Positions 1 to 11,993 of a stretch of 64,000 bases of DNA are shown here, in pieces; within the stretch, counting starts at the first letter, position 1; the number at the start of each line of letters is the position of its first letter. The notes beneath the pieces were generated by a model. That model ran no database searches. It saw only the letters and a list, made by a program, of their open reading frames with translations, and was not told the origin of the DNA. This stretch comes from Coprinopsis marcescibilis (taxonomy: Eukaryota > Basidiomycota > Agaricomycetes > Agaricales > Psathyrellaceae): contig ML210200.1 of the NCBI GenBank assembly GCA_004369085.1, positions 1 to 64,000 on the forward strand, written 5' to 3'. Position numbers and translations under genes: made by a program.

Positions 1-385
1 CAGGATGATAAAGGCGGGTTCGAAAAAGTCGATGATAAGACAGCGGGTAAAGTACACCAACGCTGAGAGACCGGCAATAGACAAGCAATAGCGTCAAAGA
101 GAAAGTAAAAAAAAAGTGTAAGACCGAGGTCTTCACTCGAACCGAGCGACAAACACAATACTTGAACGACGTCTATTGGCGTACGATAAGAACAACGAGG
201 GTAAAGACTAAGGAGAAGAGACGGAGACGCGCGTGCTACAGGTAATTGTATGTGTATGTAAGCAGCTGTGTTACAAATGTACATAGTACACCACGAAAGG
301 CAATCACACCAGAAGCGCAAACCCTACAATCGAACATGGTCCTCCAGCAAGAAAGTCGACGGAAAGACAAGAGACACGCGAGTGT
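1..385. other. Left edge, no gene resolved
   Basis: This stretch lies 3' of the dynamin-like gene. On the minus strand, positions 1-80 read as a hydrophobic segment in one frame, which could be the edge of a membrane-protein gene running off the window. No start codon, splice pair or full frame can be fixed. Positions 100-250 show nothing recognisable. Confidence 0.3.
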
Positions 386-3189
386 CTACTCCAGAACTTC
401 CGGCTCGAGATGGGGCATGAACGCGCTTCTCTCGTACTCCATTAGGCGATGTTTGATTGCAGTCAGGCGCTCAATCCTCTGTTGTAGCAAAGCCCTCTTG
501 GACTCGATTTCGGCATCCTCCCTAAGCATCAAGGTCAAATTGTCCTCGTCAATGGTCGTGAGAGTCTGGAACAGCTTGCTCTCCAGACGAGAAGCCAGTT
601 CCTGATGAAGCTCTCCTTCGATGGTCAAAGGAATGTGGTCGATGAATCTCTAGAGAGCCCGTGGCGGTAGTTAGACATCTGCGAGCAGACACTTTATAAA
701 GTTACAAAGTCGTATTTGCTCACCTTGGAAGCGACTTGGAAGTAGGCATGAACGTCCGCCATGACCTTGAACTCATCTCGCTCCATATCGCTGACGTGGT
801 GAGAAAGGTTGTGCTTTGAGTACCACGCACTCCTCTCTTCCCCGAAAGCCGATCGATTCTGGGTGTAAAACGGAGGGTTTTTCTCGAGTTTGAACAGCTT
901 GTTGATGACGCGCAGCGTTTCATCGTATGCCGCTTTCTCTTCTTTCGCGATAATGGTTCTGAATATCGAGATAAGACATTGAACGTGCTTGGGATAGGGA
1001 CCTCAAGGGCGGAGAGTGTATTTAAAAACTCACCGTACAAGCACTTTGAGCTCAGCAAATCGTCCAAAGTGATCAGAGTCGTCGAGGAGTTGGTCAATGA
1101 GAAGAGTCAAGCTACGAGCAACGTCATCGAAGCACTCAATCGCTGGAGCTTTCCATTCACAGACTTGACGACGTATGAAGACCTTTGTAGCTTCGTACGG
1201 TATGTAACTTGGCAACTCCCATGTCAGATTGCTTTAATAAGGGGATGATTAGTTGATATCCTTGTAACAGTTAATCAAGCTGATAATCTCCTTACTTATC
1301 GATGACTGATCTAACTTCTTGCAATGTAATGGGCTGGCCTGCCTCACTGGAGCTCGGTCGTCTATTCTTGTTGACATCGAATATAGGTGCGGTCTTCTCT
1401 ATAGCCTTGCTAAAGTTGTGGTAATAACCCTTGTTTCGGTGGGTAAAATCTTTGTTCAGCTCGCCGTGAACTGTTCGCTCGAACGCCCTGCAAAAACCTG
1501 AGATCCGCGAAACCACAATATGAAGAGGTTGGTTGGCGTTTATTTGAACAGGGAGTTTCTCGTATTCCGCAGTGTTCTCTGCCAAGAGCTTGTTTACTTC
1601 TTCTTTGAGAGATGGTAAGCTGTTAACCCAGTACGAGTCAGAAATCGGAAGCCCAAAAGACGAAGGTAAATTAGCGGAACCGCGACGTACTTCTTTTCAA
1701 TCAAACTGATCAAAAGCTTGCTGGTGCTCTTGACAAAGTTACGAACACCAAACCTCGCTCTATCAACCGCAGACTTCCATGGCTCGGTCGAGTTGAAGAA
1801 TTCAGTCTCCTGTGCTTGCAGTTCTGTGCGACCAAGGCCGCGAGCTCTGGTCGCATCATCTGGGAGCTTGACACAATAGTACCCATGGGTGAGCTCGTAG
1901 CTCTCCCCAGCTAAGGTCTCCTTCCACTTCGTAAGGAGCCCGGTGTTACCGGACTGGAGCATATCGGGCTTTGTCGCAACGCCTATACACAGTCCGAGAA
2001 TAGTTAAGCAGTAGATTCCTAACATTTTCATGAAGAGGAGCTTACCGATAGTTCTCAGTCCTTCGGGATCGGCGTCCTTCGCCAAGACGAAGGCCTGTTG
2101 ATTCTCAATATCATCTGGCACAGGTGCATCAGGGTGTTGTCTCAAGTCGTTTTCGCTGCGAAAGCGGCGAACACTACCCACCTGTCATAGGAATGGTAAG
2201 AACAATCAAGGTATTTTTCCCTTTGATGTTCCTCTCAACGAGCTTCTTGACGAACGGGACCATCTCAGGGTCAGTCGTGTGGTGCTGGATAATGCCTATC
2301 CAACGCCATCAGCACTCTCCCTCGTACACGTTTAGATTTTCAACCCACCAGGCAAATCCACGAACGACAAATCCGCACCCTGCGGATCGCGAACATACAT
2401 CTCGACAGTATTGAATGAGAAGGCAGCCATGACGCCTGTTGCGCTCTGCAAAGCTTGTAGCTCAGCAGAGGTTTTGTTATGGAAATCCCCCGGTGCCATT
2501 GTAGTGCTGAGAATGGCTGCTTGAGCCCTCTTGAGCCACAGCTCCACTTCGCTAGGGTCTTGCACTTCCGCGAACACAACCGTTGTGGGTTCCAACATTT
2601 GATTGCCGTTGGCTTGGAACTCGAGGCGAAGTTTGATAGTGCAGGACCAAGGACCAGGGTCCTTGGTCATTGTACATTCCGTAGGGCATCTAGACCGCGT
2701 TAATGAGCACAGAAGTGATATATATATACAACGGGTGGAGCGACTGACCTTGTACATGTACCACTGTCGCGAGGGACATTGATCTTCAAAAACATCAGTC
2801 TAATTCACATACCAACGTTGGCGCACTCACCCCGGTGACACCCTCCACGACCGAGCTTTTTCCGGCTGAGTTAGGGGTAGTCAGAGTTGGAGGGTAGTAA
2901 TCTCCAACAACACAAAAGCTAACCTGATTGGTTCCCGATGAAAACAATGCGAGGGACGTCGAGAAAATGGTTGGCGCTGAGAAATGCAGTTGAAACACAC
3001 AGTCCGCAGCAGCAGTTAGTTGAGAATCAAGGCGCACCCTAGCGCTTTCAAGTCGTTAGTGAGTGCGATAAGCCGCCGAGCGCGTGCCGCATAGCTACTG
3101 CCAGATATATCGTCAGAGAGTCTGTCATTGGATTGTGTAGGAGAGGCTGAGCCAGTGGTAGCATTCTGGGGTCGACGTGCCATGGGCAT
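386..3189 (-). CDS. Dynamin-like GTPase (Mx/Vps1-type, no PH domain)
   Basis: Large GTPase of the dynamin superfamily. Such proteins self-assemble on membranes and use GTP hydrolysis for fission, vesicle sorting or organelle division. Spliced by eye, the protein starts MPMARRPQ at 3189. It carries the P-loop GNQSAGKSS (split by an intron near 2870-2920), then VPRDSGTCTRCPTECTM, the G3 motif DLPGG near 2345 and the G4 motif TKPD near 1955. The middle/stalk region follows (about 1030-2100), with a GTPase effector domain at 386-628. There are about ten short introns; one donor is AAG|GTCAGT at about 2748. A TATAAA lies about 50 nt upstream of the ATG. I estimate 700-760 residues, usual for the Mx/Vps1 class. 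The lack of PH and Pro-rich regions excludes classical dynamin. Whether it is the Vps1, Dnm1 or an Mx-like paralog cannot be settled without a tree. Confidence 0.93.
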
Positions 3190-3288
3190 TTCGGCCAGGG
3201 AATGCTGTATGCGTGGAACAATCTTCGATTCGGGAGATACTTTATACCTCTATGAGGTCGCACACAAATACACTGCCTCGCTCTAATT

Positions 3289-3783
3289 CTAGAAAGGGCA
3301 GACAATAGAGCACGTCGTTCTTGAGCTAAATTGAATGCGTGTGGATGGACTTGCGGTATAAAGACGTATACTGATCGCAGACTTGTCGTCAGGTGGTCCC
3401 TCGTTTGCCTCGTGTTCTATGAGATAATACGCACGTGGGCTGTCATTGGCGTCCTTCTGAAAGCCAGCAGCAGAACCGTACAAAAATGGCAACCCGGATT
3501 CATTACGTCGAAGCGATTGCGCAGTAGTGGGTCCACAAGCTTAACATAGATAAGCCAACGGTCATCTTGGGACTTGAAATAAGGAGACTCTTACTGCCTC
3601 AGAACGTGAGATGACGGCATGCAAATTGCAGCTTCAGGGATTTGTACAACCGCACGGTACAAATTACCTGTTAGCGCAGTCGTTTTGGAAGGGCGGCCAG
3701 ATTTAATAGCTGGTGGCTGGAGACTACTCAATATCCGAGGGGAAGCAAACAGACAAAGAAAGAACCAAAGATGCAGGCTCCCC
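3289..3783 (-). CDS. Possible small secreted protein (weak)
   Basis: From the ATG at 3783 the frame begins with a signal-peptide-like stretch: MGSLHLWFFLCLF, then small residues. The frame stays open to about 3600. A second open stretch (3289-3492) could follow after an intron of roughly 100 nt, but I could not find a splice pair that keeps the phase. The region sits between the 5' end of the dynamin-like gene (-) and SDH4 (+), so part of it may be promoter. The product is unrecognised. Confidence 0.22.
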
Positions 3784-4312
3784 ATGGCCACTTCCGATAA
3801 GATGGAAAGATACTCCTTTGATCGATCGCGCTCGAGATACCCAAATATGTTGAGACCCAACGTTTTAGAAATTGCTGCGGTCAGATGCAGCAGACGTTGA
3901 TGCTGGTCAAGTCCTGCGCACAATCAGTCGACACGTAGCTTCTGCAGTTCTGCAGAGCAAATTGAATCCACAGTGATCAACAGTATGCATGCAGACCTAT
4001 CAGCTCCTTTCAGGAGTTCAAATAACAAATGGGCTTGACGGAAGCGTGAAAAACAGAAGGATGAGGAAGGAAGAAGAAGTCTGGCGGAAATGCGCCAGTT
4101 AGAGAGCTGTATTTGCAGGTGCGATACTGTATACATCAACGTCAATGGCTTCCAAACATGATTTGAACCTCCGACACCGGAAACAACCGGCTGTAACGCG
4201 AGGCTCGTGATTGGCAGCGGCGAGCACATTCGCATTCCGGTCCCGCTTGCATATTTTGTTCGAAACACTCACCTATCCCGCTCGCATTTCGCTGTGCTCG
4301 CTGTCGACGACG

Positions 4313-5039
4313 ATGTCCGCCGGCCTTATCCTCCGCTCCAACGTCTCTAGGGCTATTGCTCGCCGTGCAGCATTGCGATCAAGCTTTCAAGGTAATGTCA
4401 CAACAGCGGGGTTACGTGGTGGGGTTCTTGGGTACTCATTGTGTTCTCCATTTTAGCACGAAATGTGAGCCAGGATCACAACAAATACGTGCCAGGGGGA
4501 CGTATGTGGACTTTGGCATCCGAAAGTCTGGGATTAGTGGCTTATATTATCGATAGCGGTCTATCAGGGCACAGTAAACGACGCCACCACCTTTCCACCA
4601 GCATCCAGAGTCCACGGCTCTTACCACTGGTCCTTTGAACGACTTCTTTCTGCAGCTCTGGTTCCCATGACTGCTGCAGCGTTCGTGACGACTGGAAGCA
4701 ACTACCCTGTCCTCGATGGTCTTCTTGGTCTCAGTTTGGTGATGCACAGTCACTTCGGGGTGAGTAATACACGCTTGATCTTTCTTGCGACGCCTACTTA
4801 ACTTTCTTTGCTCGCAGTTTGACCAAGTCCTTCTCGATTACGTGCACAAGCGCAAATTCCCAGTCATTGCCCCTATTGCCAACTGGACACTCCGGGCAGC
4901 CACCGTAGGAGCTCTGGTTGGCGTCTATCAATTCAACACCAACGACATCGGTAAGAGTAGTGCCGCTATCTGCTAAACCCCTCTCATTCCTCATTTTCCA
5001 GGTCTCACGGAGTTAATTGCTAAGGTGTGGGGGGCTTAA
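4313..5039 (+). CDS. SDH4: Succinate dehydrogenase membrane anchor, small subunit (CybS)
   Basis: Integral-membrane cytochrome b small subunit of respiratory complex II (mitochondrial inner membrane). It anchors the SDH1/SDH2 dimer and helps bind haem b and ubiquinone. Five exons: 4313-4391, 4457-4501, 4557-4759, 4818-4950 and 5002-5039. All introns are GT-AG, and the total of 498 nt encodes 165 residues. The N-terminus is rich in Arg, Ser and Ala, as expected for a mitochondrial presequence. Family marks are VPGG...GTVNDATTFPP, HGSYHWSFERLLSAA, VMHSHFGFDQ (the haem/quinone His region) and a terminal GVYQFNTNDIGLTELIAKVW. The ATG at 4313 is the first in a good context. The gene is divergent from the dynamin-like gene. 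Confidence 0.95.
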
Positions 5040-5947
5040 AACGTTCGCCAGAAGGTGGAAATGCGAGTATTATATCCGGTCTCTACAACGACATCTATCC
5101 TTAGCTCCAGCAAGGTTAATCTTAATCAACGTGTATCATACACCAGCCGTTTTCCTCAGGCTTAGCAAGCGACGTGCTTGCACTTTCGGGGGTGCGGGGT
5201 CTCGCCCTGGCTTTCCACCAGGCATGTGTGATGGTCTTGAATTGCAAATACGCAGCTGCTTTCTGTACCTCGATTGCTATCTAGTTATTCAGGGGAGCAA
5301 TTGCAGCTGGTTCCATTGCGCAATGCCACTCTATCCGTTTTCGATTCTCCCTTCTGCGCTTCTGAAATTAACGGACATCTCCATGCAAGCGTGTATACAT
5401 AGAGGTTCCGAAAGCCTATATGGGCATCTTTCATATTTTTAGACCTTCTGAACCGTTGGAAACAGGCCAAGAATGGGTTGTTCTCGCTGGGCTGGAATCA
5501 GGGACCACAAAATGTAAATAGGGAACAACAAACATCTGACTTGTGACCACCTTGAAGGGGTCTTAACTTTGAAGTGGGGATACCCAGGGCCCCAGGACTG
5601 TATCGATGTGTAGATAGCGCTCCAAACGTGGGTTGGTTGAGCAACTGGTGATAGGCTACAAATGCACTCTCACGAAAGGGGATAAAGATGTGATGGCTAC
5701 CAAAGCGCGCTCCGTGACAATACGTGGAGCGCACTTTAGTAGCCATCGGACCCCAGCACTCCTCATCGTAGTTTAGATACAAGCTATACAAGCTTCATGG
5801 AAGAGACAGTATAGGATGTACTATAAATGAGCCACCATAACCTGAATGGGAGGATAACATATTTCGTGTTTATACCACCGATGGCCCCCTGATTAGGAGA
5901 TTCATTGAACTGTTGATTTACTTTGCGACGAATAGCCTTGAATGTAG
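5040..5947. other. Intergenic, with a hairpin
   Basis: No gene is recognised. Minus-strand open frames at 5498-5791 and 5784-6023 have no family resemblance, and the second is a shadow of the last exons of the neighbouring BTB gene. The notable element is the inverted repeat at 5692-5747, listed separately. Confidence 0.4.
5692..5747. repeat. 22-nt inverted repeat (hairpin)
   Basis: The arms 5692-5713 and 5726-5747 match at 20 of 22 positions around a 12-nt loop. Read as minus-strand RNA, both mismatches become G-U wobbles, so the stem would be fully paired. It lies about 200 nt downstream of the stop codon of the BTB gene ending at 5948, in the sense direction of that gene. Confidence 0.75.
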
Positions 5948-7068
5948 TCAAATGGTGCACTATGTGTGTATTGAGTCCTATGCAGACGGAAATAAGAAGT
6001 AACCGACCTTTACCGACGCCCATCTGAATGTCGCGTCGCGAACCCTAGCCTTTGACGCAGTTTTGCATTCTTCGCACCACATAACCTTGATCAAGGAGTC
6101 AAGGGTGGTTTGAATTACGCCCACGGGAAGATCTGAAATCAACACAAACATGGCGTCAAATCATCAGTCATCGCATCGGGGAGCTTCTGCCGTACCCGGC
6201 ACTCACCCGGCCGCGCTTCCCAGAGAAGATACGCCGAAGCCAAGGACCACGAGCGGCGCAATCGCTCTTGGTCGTGGAACGTGCAGTGCTTTGAAGGTGG
6301 GTGTCGCTGGGGTGGCTCGGTAAGTAGAGCCTTGAGGGACGCCAAGCGCCCGAGATGCAGGTTGAAGAGGCGCCTGAGGTACGAAGGACCCATCTTTTCT
6401 GCCTGCCCGTCGGTAAGGGTATGCATCTTGAAGCTGAGAAGGTGGGACGATGCTCTCTGAGCCAAGAACTCGAGCTTGTGGTGCCCAGCCAACGTGTAGA
6501 TCTCGATTGGATAGTAGGGAACCACGGATTGGAGTTGCTGGGAGAGCGGCGATGTTGGAGTGATGAGTTTCTCGGGAACGATTCCGTGGTGGGGCATATG
6601 GTTGACCGCCTTGAGCAGTGCTTCGAGGCCGAGTGAGTAATGTGCGGAAGATGTTCCGTAGATTGCGTGGAGGATGATGCTGAGTGTTGTCGAATCTTCG
6701 TTGACCGAGATGGCTGCACCGCGCGCAGTGCCGGTAGAGAAAGGCATATGAGGAGGCATTGACGATGCAAAGGCATTCTTATCCACGTTTGCGATGGTTT
6801 CCGTATGAACACAAAACATGACATCGTCGTTGGAGACTAAAATGACATCTGATTCGAGAGAGTGGCTACCAGGGTAAAACGAGGTCGAAATATTAGCGGA
6901 ATTGTCCCCTTCAACGCCAGTTACCGTCACGTCGACCTATATGCACAAGGCGCCTGAGTGAGGGATTCCGAATGACGCAGTTAAAAGATGACTTACTATT
7001 TCATCCTCGGAATGTGTGTAGCTTATCAACGAGCTGGCGGGAGACAAACTTTCTGGTGAGGAGGCCAT
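5948..7068 (-). CDS. BTB/POZ domain protein, paralog 1
   Basis: Agaricomycete-type BTB protein, expected to act in protein-protein interaction; the partner is unknown. Exons on the minus strand: 7068-6997, 6936-6207, 6132-6008 and 5959-5948, giving 939 nt and 312 residues. A short unique N-terminus (MASSPESLSP) precedes the BTB-like segment, which opens STSFYPGSHSLESDVILVSN and continues with FCVHTETI. A helical region ends near SAYLLWEARPG. Exon 3 encodes a conserved tail with WCEEC (a CxxC pair). The last exon is only 12 nt and encodes Cys-Thr-Ile-stop. The same intron positions and phases occur in the paralogs at 8158-9411 and 27779-29068. The start is chosen as the ATG that splices in phase 0 into exon 2. 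Confidence 0.85.
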
Positions 7069-8157
7069 TTGATGTGGCAATGTACCTGGAACTCAGCTTA
7101 AGTCCTTATCCTGTTATCGCCACGACCTCATTGAGAGCCCCTATATCACATAACATATCTCACGATGCGGCGACAGACGAACTCTAAAGGTTGAAGAGCG
7201 TAAATCTGCTTCTCATTCGTTCGGCACACCTTCCAAGTGCACGGGGTCTTCAATCAGATAACATTCCCCAAACCTTTCGAGGACGCATAAATGAACCGGT
7301 CATTGGGAGCGACCCAGTATATCCTCAACTAAAACTTTCAAGACCTATACGAGTGATCTGCGGTCTGTTCAAATCCTTCAGATGTTAACAGTTATAGGCA
7401 GCGATTCCTTCTTTTTGGCGTGCCTTCTATGATCTGGGCCTCCCAGGGTCGGACTAGCTTTGGTCCCATGTCTGCATTGGGTCTGTCGGACAATTCATTG
7501 CTTCAAATTTGAACTCACGCTACAGCTTCTCACCAACCTCCGCGCCTCGATGCAGTTGCCTATGGAGTATCTGCGCCGGGGTTCTTTTCTATCTGTTTCA
7601 AAGCAAAGACCTGGTCAGAATTTAAGGGTAAGAAAAAATTAAGTCTAACCGTAAGCTACTACGGGTCTGGTATCCGTGAAATAACCTCCTCAAATCACGA
7701 TTCTTTTTCAGCCTCGCACAGGAACCATGAGGCGGGACCTAACTTGCGTGATGCGACGCGCTTCTTCGGATGCTGAATATGTTTCCCATACTTTGGTCAA
7801 GGGCGTTTCCGATAGGTTGATCACCTCCGGCAGCTTGCGGAAGTCAGAAGTCCGAGCCGCTATTCAGGGCCACTAACTCAAAACAGCAGGCAAATTAATA
7901 TATGGCGTAACCTTGGGCAAAAATCGTGCATACTACAGCAGGATTGATAGAATAATTTAAGTACAACACAATGTCCTCGTTACTAGGAATGCGCATGTCG
8001 GGGAACGTTGGTATCATGACGGCGAAGGCATGCAGTTGCCAGTTATCCATCGAATTGTAAGTCTCCCTACGCAAATACAATAACAACTTGAAAGCGCAGA
8101 ATATAGTAAGGAATACGATCAGCGGGCGTAAGAGGCTGGGGTGCACTCACTGTTCAT
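7069..8157. other. Intergenic between two BTB paralogs
   Basis: No gene is supported. A minus-strand frame at 7895-8146 (83 codons) begins with a hydrophobic stretch (RPLIVFLTIFCAFKLLLYL) and starts 11 nt downstream of the stop of BTB paralog 2. It is probably 3' untranslated sequence that happens to be open. The rest shows stops in all frames. Confidence 0.35.
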
Positions 8158-9411
8158 TCAGCCTGACAACTCTCGAATGGTACACTGGTCGAGAAAATTA
8201 GCCAAATGTTGAGCCAAATACGTATCCAAGGATTGTTACCTTAAATGCCGCCCACTTGACCACGATGTCTCGTACTTTTGCTTTCGCGGCCACCTGGCAG
8301 TTTGCGCATACCATCCCATTGATCACAGTCTCGAACGCTGACTGGATAGAGTGGGTTGAAAGATCTGAACGTTATTGAACAGGCTGTTTGCAGACGGATA
8401 AATGAATCATGACGTACCGGGTCTCGCATCCCAGGCAAGGTATGCCGTCGCGACCGCCCACGTTCTGCTTAAGTTTTTCTGGGTCTTCACAGTGCATGTC
8501 GCCGTGGGAGTGTGTGGTTGAGGTGGCTGTAGCAGCAATTCTTTGAGAGCTGCTAACCGACTCGCGTGCAGCAAAAAGAGGCGCTTGAGGTATACCGGGC
8601 CCATAGCCGCCGCCAGCTCGTCATTGATGGAGGAGAGGGGATATCCCAATAGATGAGAAGAGGCCTTTTGCGCCAGCGCTTCAACTTTGTGTCGCGCAGC
8701 AAACGCATAAAGCTGAATAGGAAAAAGGGGGGCATACGCAAGCAGCTGCACGTATAACGGAGTATCTGGCGCGATGTAATTTTTGGCAATGATTCCATAG
8801 TCAGGCATGCGGCTAACAGCGGTAATCAATTCTTCGAAGGTCGGAGAGTTGCTTGCAGAGGACGTCCCGTACAGTGCATGGAGGATAATATTGAGTATAA
8901 CTGCCGTCTCGGGTATGGGAGCGAAGGTCGCTTGAATTCTGCTTCGGGTTACCGGAGGGAGATATGCAGCAAACGCATTTGGCGAGGATAACGTGATGAT
9001 TTGGGAGTGAACGTAGAAGATCACGTTGTCAACCGACGATAGAACCACATCCGAGCCGATGGGGTGGCTCCCTGGATAAAACGAAGTAGACACGGGGATG
9101 ACACCGTCATCCGCAGGGACTGTATGCGGCGCTGTCTGCACCGGAGACGAGTTGTGAGTCATCTATCAAACGGAGCGGAGTAGTGTAAAAGCGCACGAGC
9201 GTTAGCAACATTTGTTGATATGGAAGGCTGGGGCTATGCTAACCAAGGGCGTTGGCGTTTGCGTCAACCCCGACGTCCCATAAGGGGCCTGTTCGACCAA
9301 CTGTCCTTGAGATCTTGGTGGGGGTGGTGCTCCCAACTGCACCAGGCTCCCCAGCGCCCTTGCATTGTTCTGCTCCCATGCGATGGAGAGGGGGGAGAGT
9401 AGGTCTTCCAT
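8158..9411 (-). CDS. BTB/POZ domain protein, paralog 2
   Basis: Tandem paralog of the gene at 5948-7068 in the same orientation. Exons 9411-9244, 9162-8418, 8364-8240 and 8184-8158 total 1065 nt (354 residues). The N-terminus (MEDLLSPLSIAWEQNN) is unrelated to that of paralog 1. The BTB-like part begins STSFYPGSHPIGSDVVLSSV and contains NVIFYVHSQII. Exon 3 is 125 nt, the same length as in both paralogs, and encodes DLSTHSIQ...CANC. The last exon encodes CTIRELSG, so the tail is extended past the CTI end of the other two copies. Exon 1 joins exon 2 in phase 0 with donor GTTAGC, the same hexamer as in paralog 3. The function beyond BTB-type interaction is unknown. Confidence 0.86.
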
Positions 9412-10371
9412 ATTCTCTCAGCGCTTTGAGTACACTACAGCGAAGATAAGCAAATGATGCATGTTATGCATTGAACAAATGGAACATACCTCGCAACTGC
9501 AGTCGGGCAGAAGGCGTACGCTGAAATGGTGGGAAAGGGAGCAGATCATTTGAAAAGGAAGGTGAAGCATATATATATAAAATACCTGAAGCAATTTGGG
9601 CCTCCGCTCGCCCCATTGTTCCCATCCATCTCATCTGAGTGAGAGTGACTTTTTCCCTTTCCTTTCGGTTTAAAATGCCTTTTATATGTTGATCGATCCC
9701 AGCGACTTTCATAACGCAAATTTTTGGCCTGATAGAGGCCATACTATTGCAAGTAACTCGAGCAGAGGTCGAACTACAACTCTTACAATATTTGTTGTCA
9801 GCCATTGATATATCTCAAGGACTATACCCCTACGTCATTATGATGTCACTGACGTGGATCTGTTGGCTCCACAGGTCCCTCACATCAATCCCACTGATAC
9901 TCCATGTCCTTCGCGTCACAAATAGGCGGAGTTGGAATGTATTGGCGCTGTATTTTGAATGCGCATTAAGAACTTCACCTGGGTTTGCCGCCAATGCAGG
10001 TAGAAACAATCGTTTGTCAGGGACAAGCCGGGGATGCTAGTAGTTATGTATTGATATTGATTACATGCAGCCGTATAAATAGATAGTGTCCAAAGACTAC
10101 TCTGAGCAAGATATGTAGCATATCAATCACGCAAAAAATGGACCAGGTCCAATCAAAGGACAAAGTAAATAGCTCCATGTCGAAGTCAGAGATCCCTTGA
10201 CCCTTTTCGCCGGGTGACGATCCCGGTCCTTCACGCCTTCCAGGCCCTCCACGGCATGAAAAAACAGATGATCAGGAACCAAGTCGAAGAGGCCGTGTGT
10301 ACTTCTACATCCTCGACCCCACTTGCATGACTCCCGCCGAGCTCGAGCCTTCCCGAAATTGGAAGCAACAT
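9412..10371. other. Intergenic, nothing recognised
   Basis: Open frames at 9464-9805 (-), 9747-10040 (+) and 10127-10453 (-) overlap one another on opposite strands. They show no family motif, signal peptide or convincing splice sites. I see no RNA gene or repeat. Confidence 0.3.
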
Positions 10372-11609
10372 TTAACGGAAAACTGCGAGCTTTGTAGATG
10401 TGCGAGGCGAGAAGACCGCTTTCGACGATAGTGTTGCACCATCGTATTCGCATCGGTATTCCGCGGGAAGGAGTGTGGTGAACGATTCGGCTACATCCGA
10501 GGTCGAGTCGCTTTCCCTATATCGTTTCTTTGATGTCTGGATTTTGTTGTCATTTGAAAGGTCATGCTTGTATGATACGTTCTTCTTGGAAACTGATATA
10601 GGTCGGTCCTTGTGCTCGACTATCGGATCGGCATCCTCAACACGAGGGAGACATCTTATGGTACTTTAAATGAGTGACAAGGAAAGGAAATAGAAAGGAT
10701 GGACATACGAAAGGAGCAACTCAGCACCCGAAGGGAGCCCATTGCGAACAACGGACATGAGCTTGTCAAAATCGGCACGATGAGGGTCTGCTTGAAGGTT
10801 AGGTTTTAGAATCGCATATCTGCGTAGGAGACGGATCGTCAGTAAGGTTTATGACAAACGGCTAGAGTGATTGTGTTCACATACTCAAAAATATAACCCC
10901 CGACTACCCCTTCCTCAGCGATGATATAATTGTACACAAACATTGCACGAAGCGCAGTCTCGTGCGCTTCTTTGTCCCCCAGCAACAGTCCGAGAAAGCT
11001 GCTTTCGTGCTTATACTGCATCTTATCTGGCGTTGAGTCGTCGTACCATATCTTACTGAGTATGAATTCGATGAATCCAGCGAAGTGACGGTCCGTTATA
11101 CTGCGTTAAAGGCTAATGTGTGAGCTGCAGCCTGCTGTCGTCAATAAGCAAAATAAACCGCGTACGCACCTTGCCTTGGGGACAATCTTTCCATCATCTC
11201 CAACTTCTATGTCAAGGGACAAATGGAGAAGTATGATGAACCGAGTGATTGCCGCGTAGAACTCCTTCCGGTCAGTGATATGAGAGTGGAACATCGGGTT
11301 GGTGTATAGAAAACTTTCGGCCATGCGGCAAGATGTCATTGCGAGCGATGAGTCGGAAAAAAGCCATCGGAACTTTTCTAGCTTGATACCGGCTAAGATT
11401 AGGATGTTCAAGATAGTAAGTGGGCCAAGGGAGGGAAGAACGCAGTCATAACCATCAAAATGCGAGTCCATGTCGTCCTCAGTAGAAAGGAAATGTCGAT
11501 AGAAAGCTGTGAGGTAATAGTAATGTAGAGGGCGTGAGCCGGGAGGTTCCGTTATATATTCGTTGCCCAGTGGCACAACCGTTGGTTGTGGCCGGACAAT
11601 CACCCCCAC
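10372..11609 (-). CDS. Hypothetical protein, 5' exon unresolved
   Basis: An unrecognised multi-exon gene. The first readable exon (about 11609-11170) opens PTVVPLGNEYITEPPGSRP and contains a hydrophobic stretch, LTILNILILAGI. It joins in phase 2 at 11100 to an exon reading ITDRHFAGFIEFILSKIWYD and GVVGGYIFEY. The next exons contain ILKPNLQADPHRADFDKLM and a basic, Ser/Asp-rich tail ending KLAVFR before TAA at 10374-10372. Only GTG, not ATG, stands at 11609, so at least one upstream exon is missing; an ATG near 11720 is possible but did not splice cleanly. Long open exons that join in phase argue for a real gene. No domain is assigned. Confidence 0.6.
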
Positions 11610-11993
11610 TTAGGCGGAATCTCCTTTTCGGGTTCGATGATTCACTGCGTGCTTGTCGAAGGTTGCTGCCACTGCGATACTGGCCGGTGAAAGAGGCTGT
11701 CTGTTCCTAGCACCGACATGAACATGGGGGTGTTGATGATGATATGTAAATGGACTGACCTCACTGCGTTGGGAAAGTGCGAGGTCCTGGAATCAGGCCC
11801 AAGCACCAAAATGCCTTTCAACCGCTAGTCCAAGCTAGATCACCACGAAAAACAAAACATCGACGGCTAAGATGGCCTCCAGTAAGCTCCAGAAAGTAAA
11901 AGTCTATAATGATTAGAAGACATGGAACAAAGCAATCAATAAAGCAACCACGAAAGAGCAAATGGCAGAAGCAACAAGAAGTATCCTGACACT
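11610..11993. other. Short gap between minus-strand genes
   Basis: This stretch should contain the missing 5' exon or promoter of the gene ending at 10372, and the 3' untranslated region of the FCP1 homolog. Candidate ATGs lie near 11715-11735, but no splice model could be fixed. Confidence 0.3.

Noticed and set aside
246..605. Plus-strand open frame of 119 codons
   Set aside because: It is antisense to the dynamin GTPase effector domain.
720..1097. Minus-strand open frame of 125 codons
   Set aside because: It uses the wrong frame across dynamin exons; the correct frames match the stalk domain.
6168..6824. Long minus-strand frame (218 codons)
   Set aside because: Shadow frame of BTB paralog 1, rich in Arg/Ser as expected of an out-of-frame reading.
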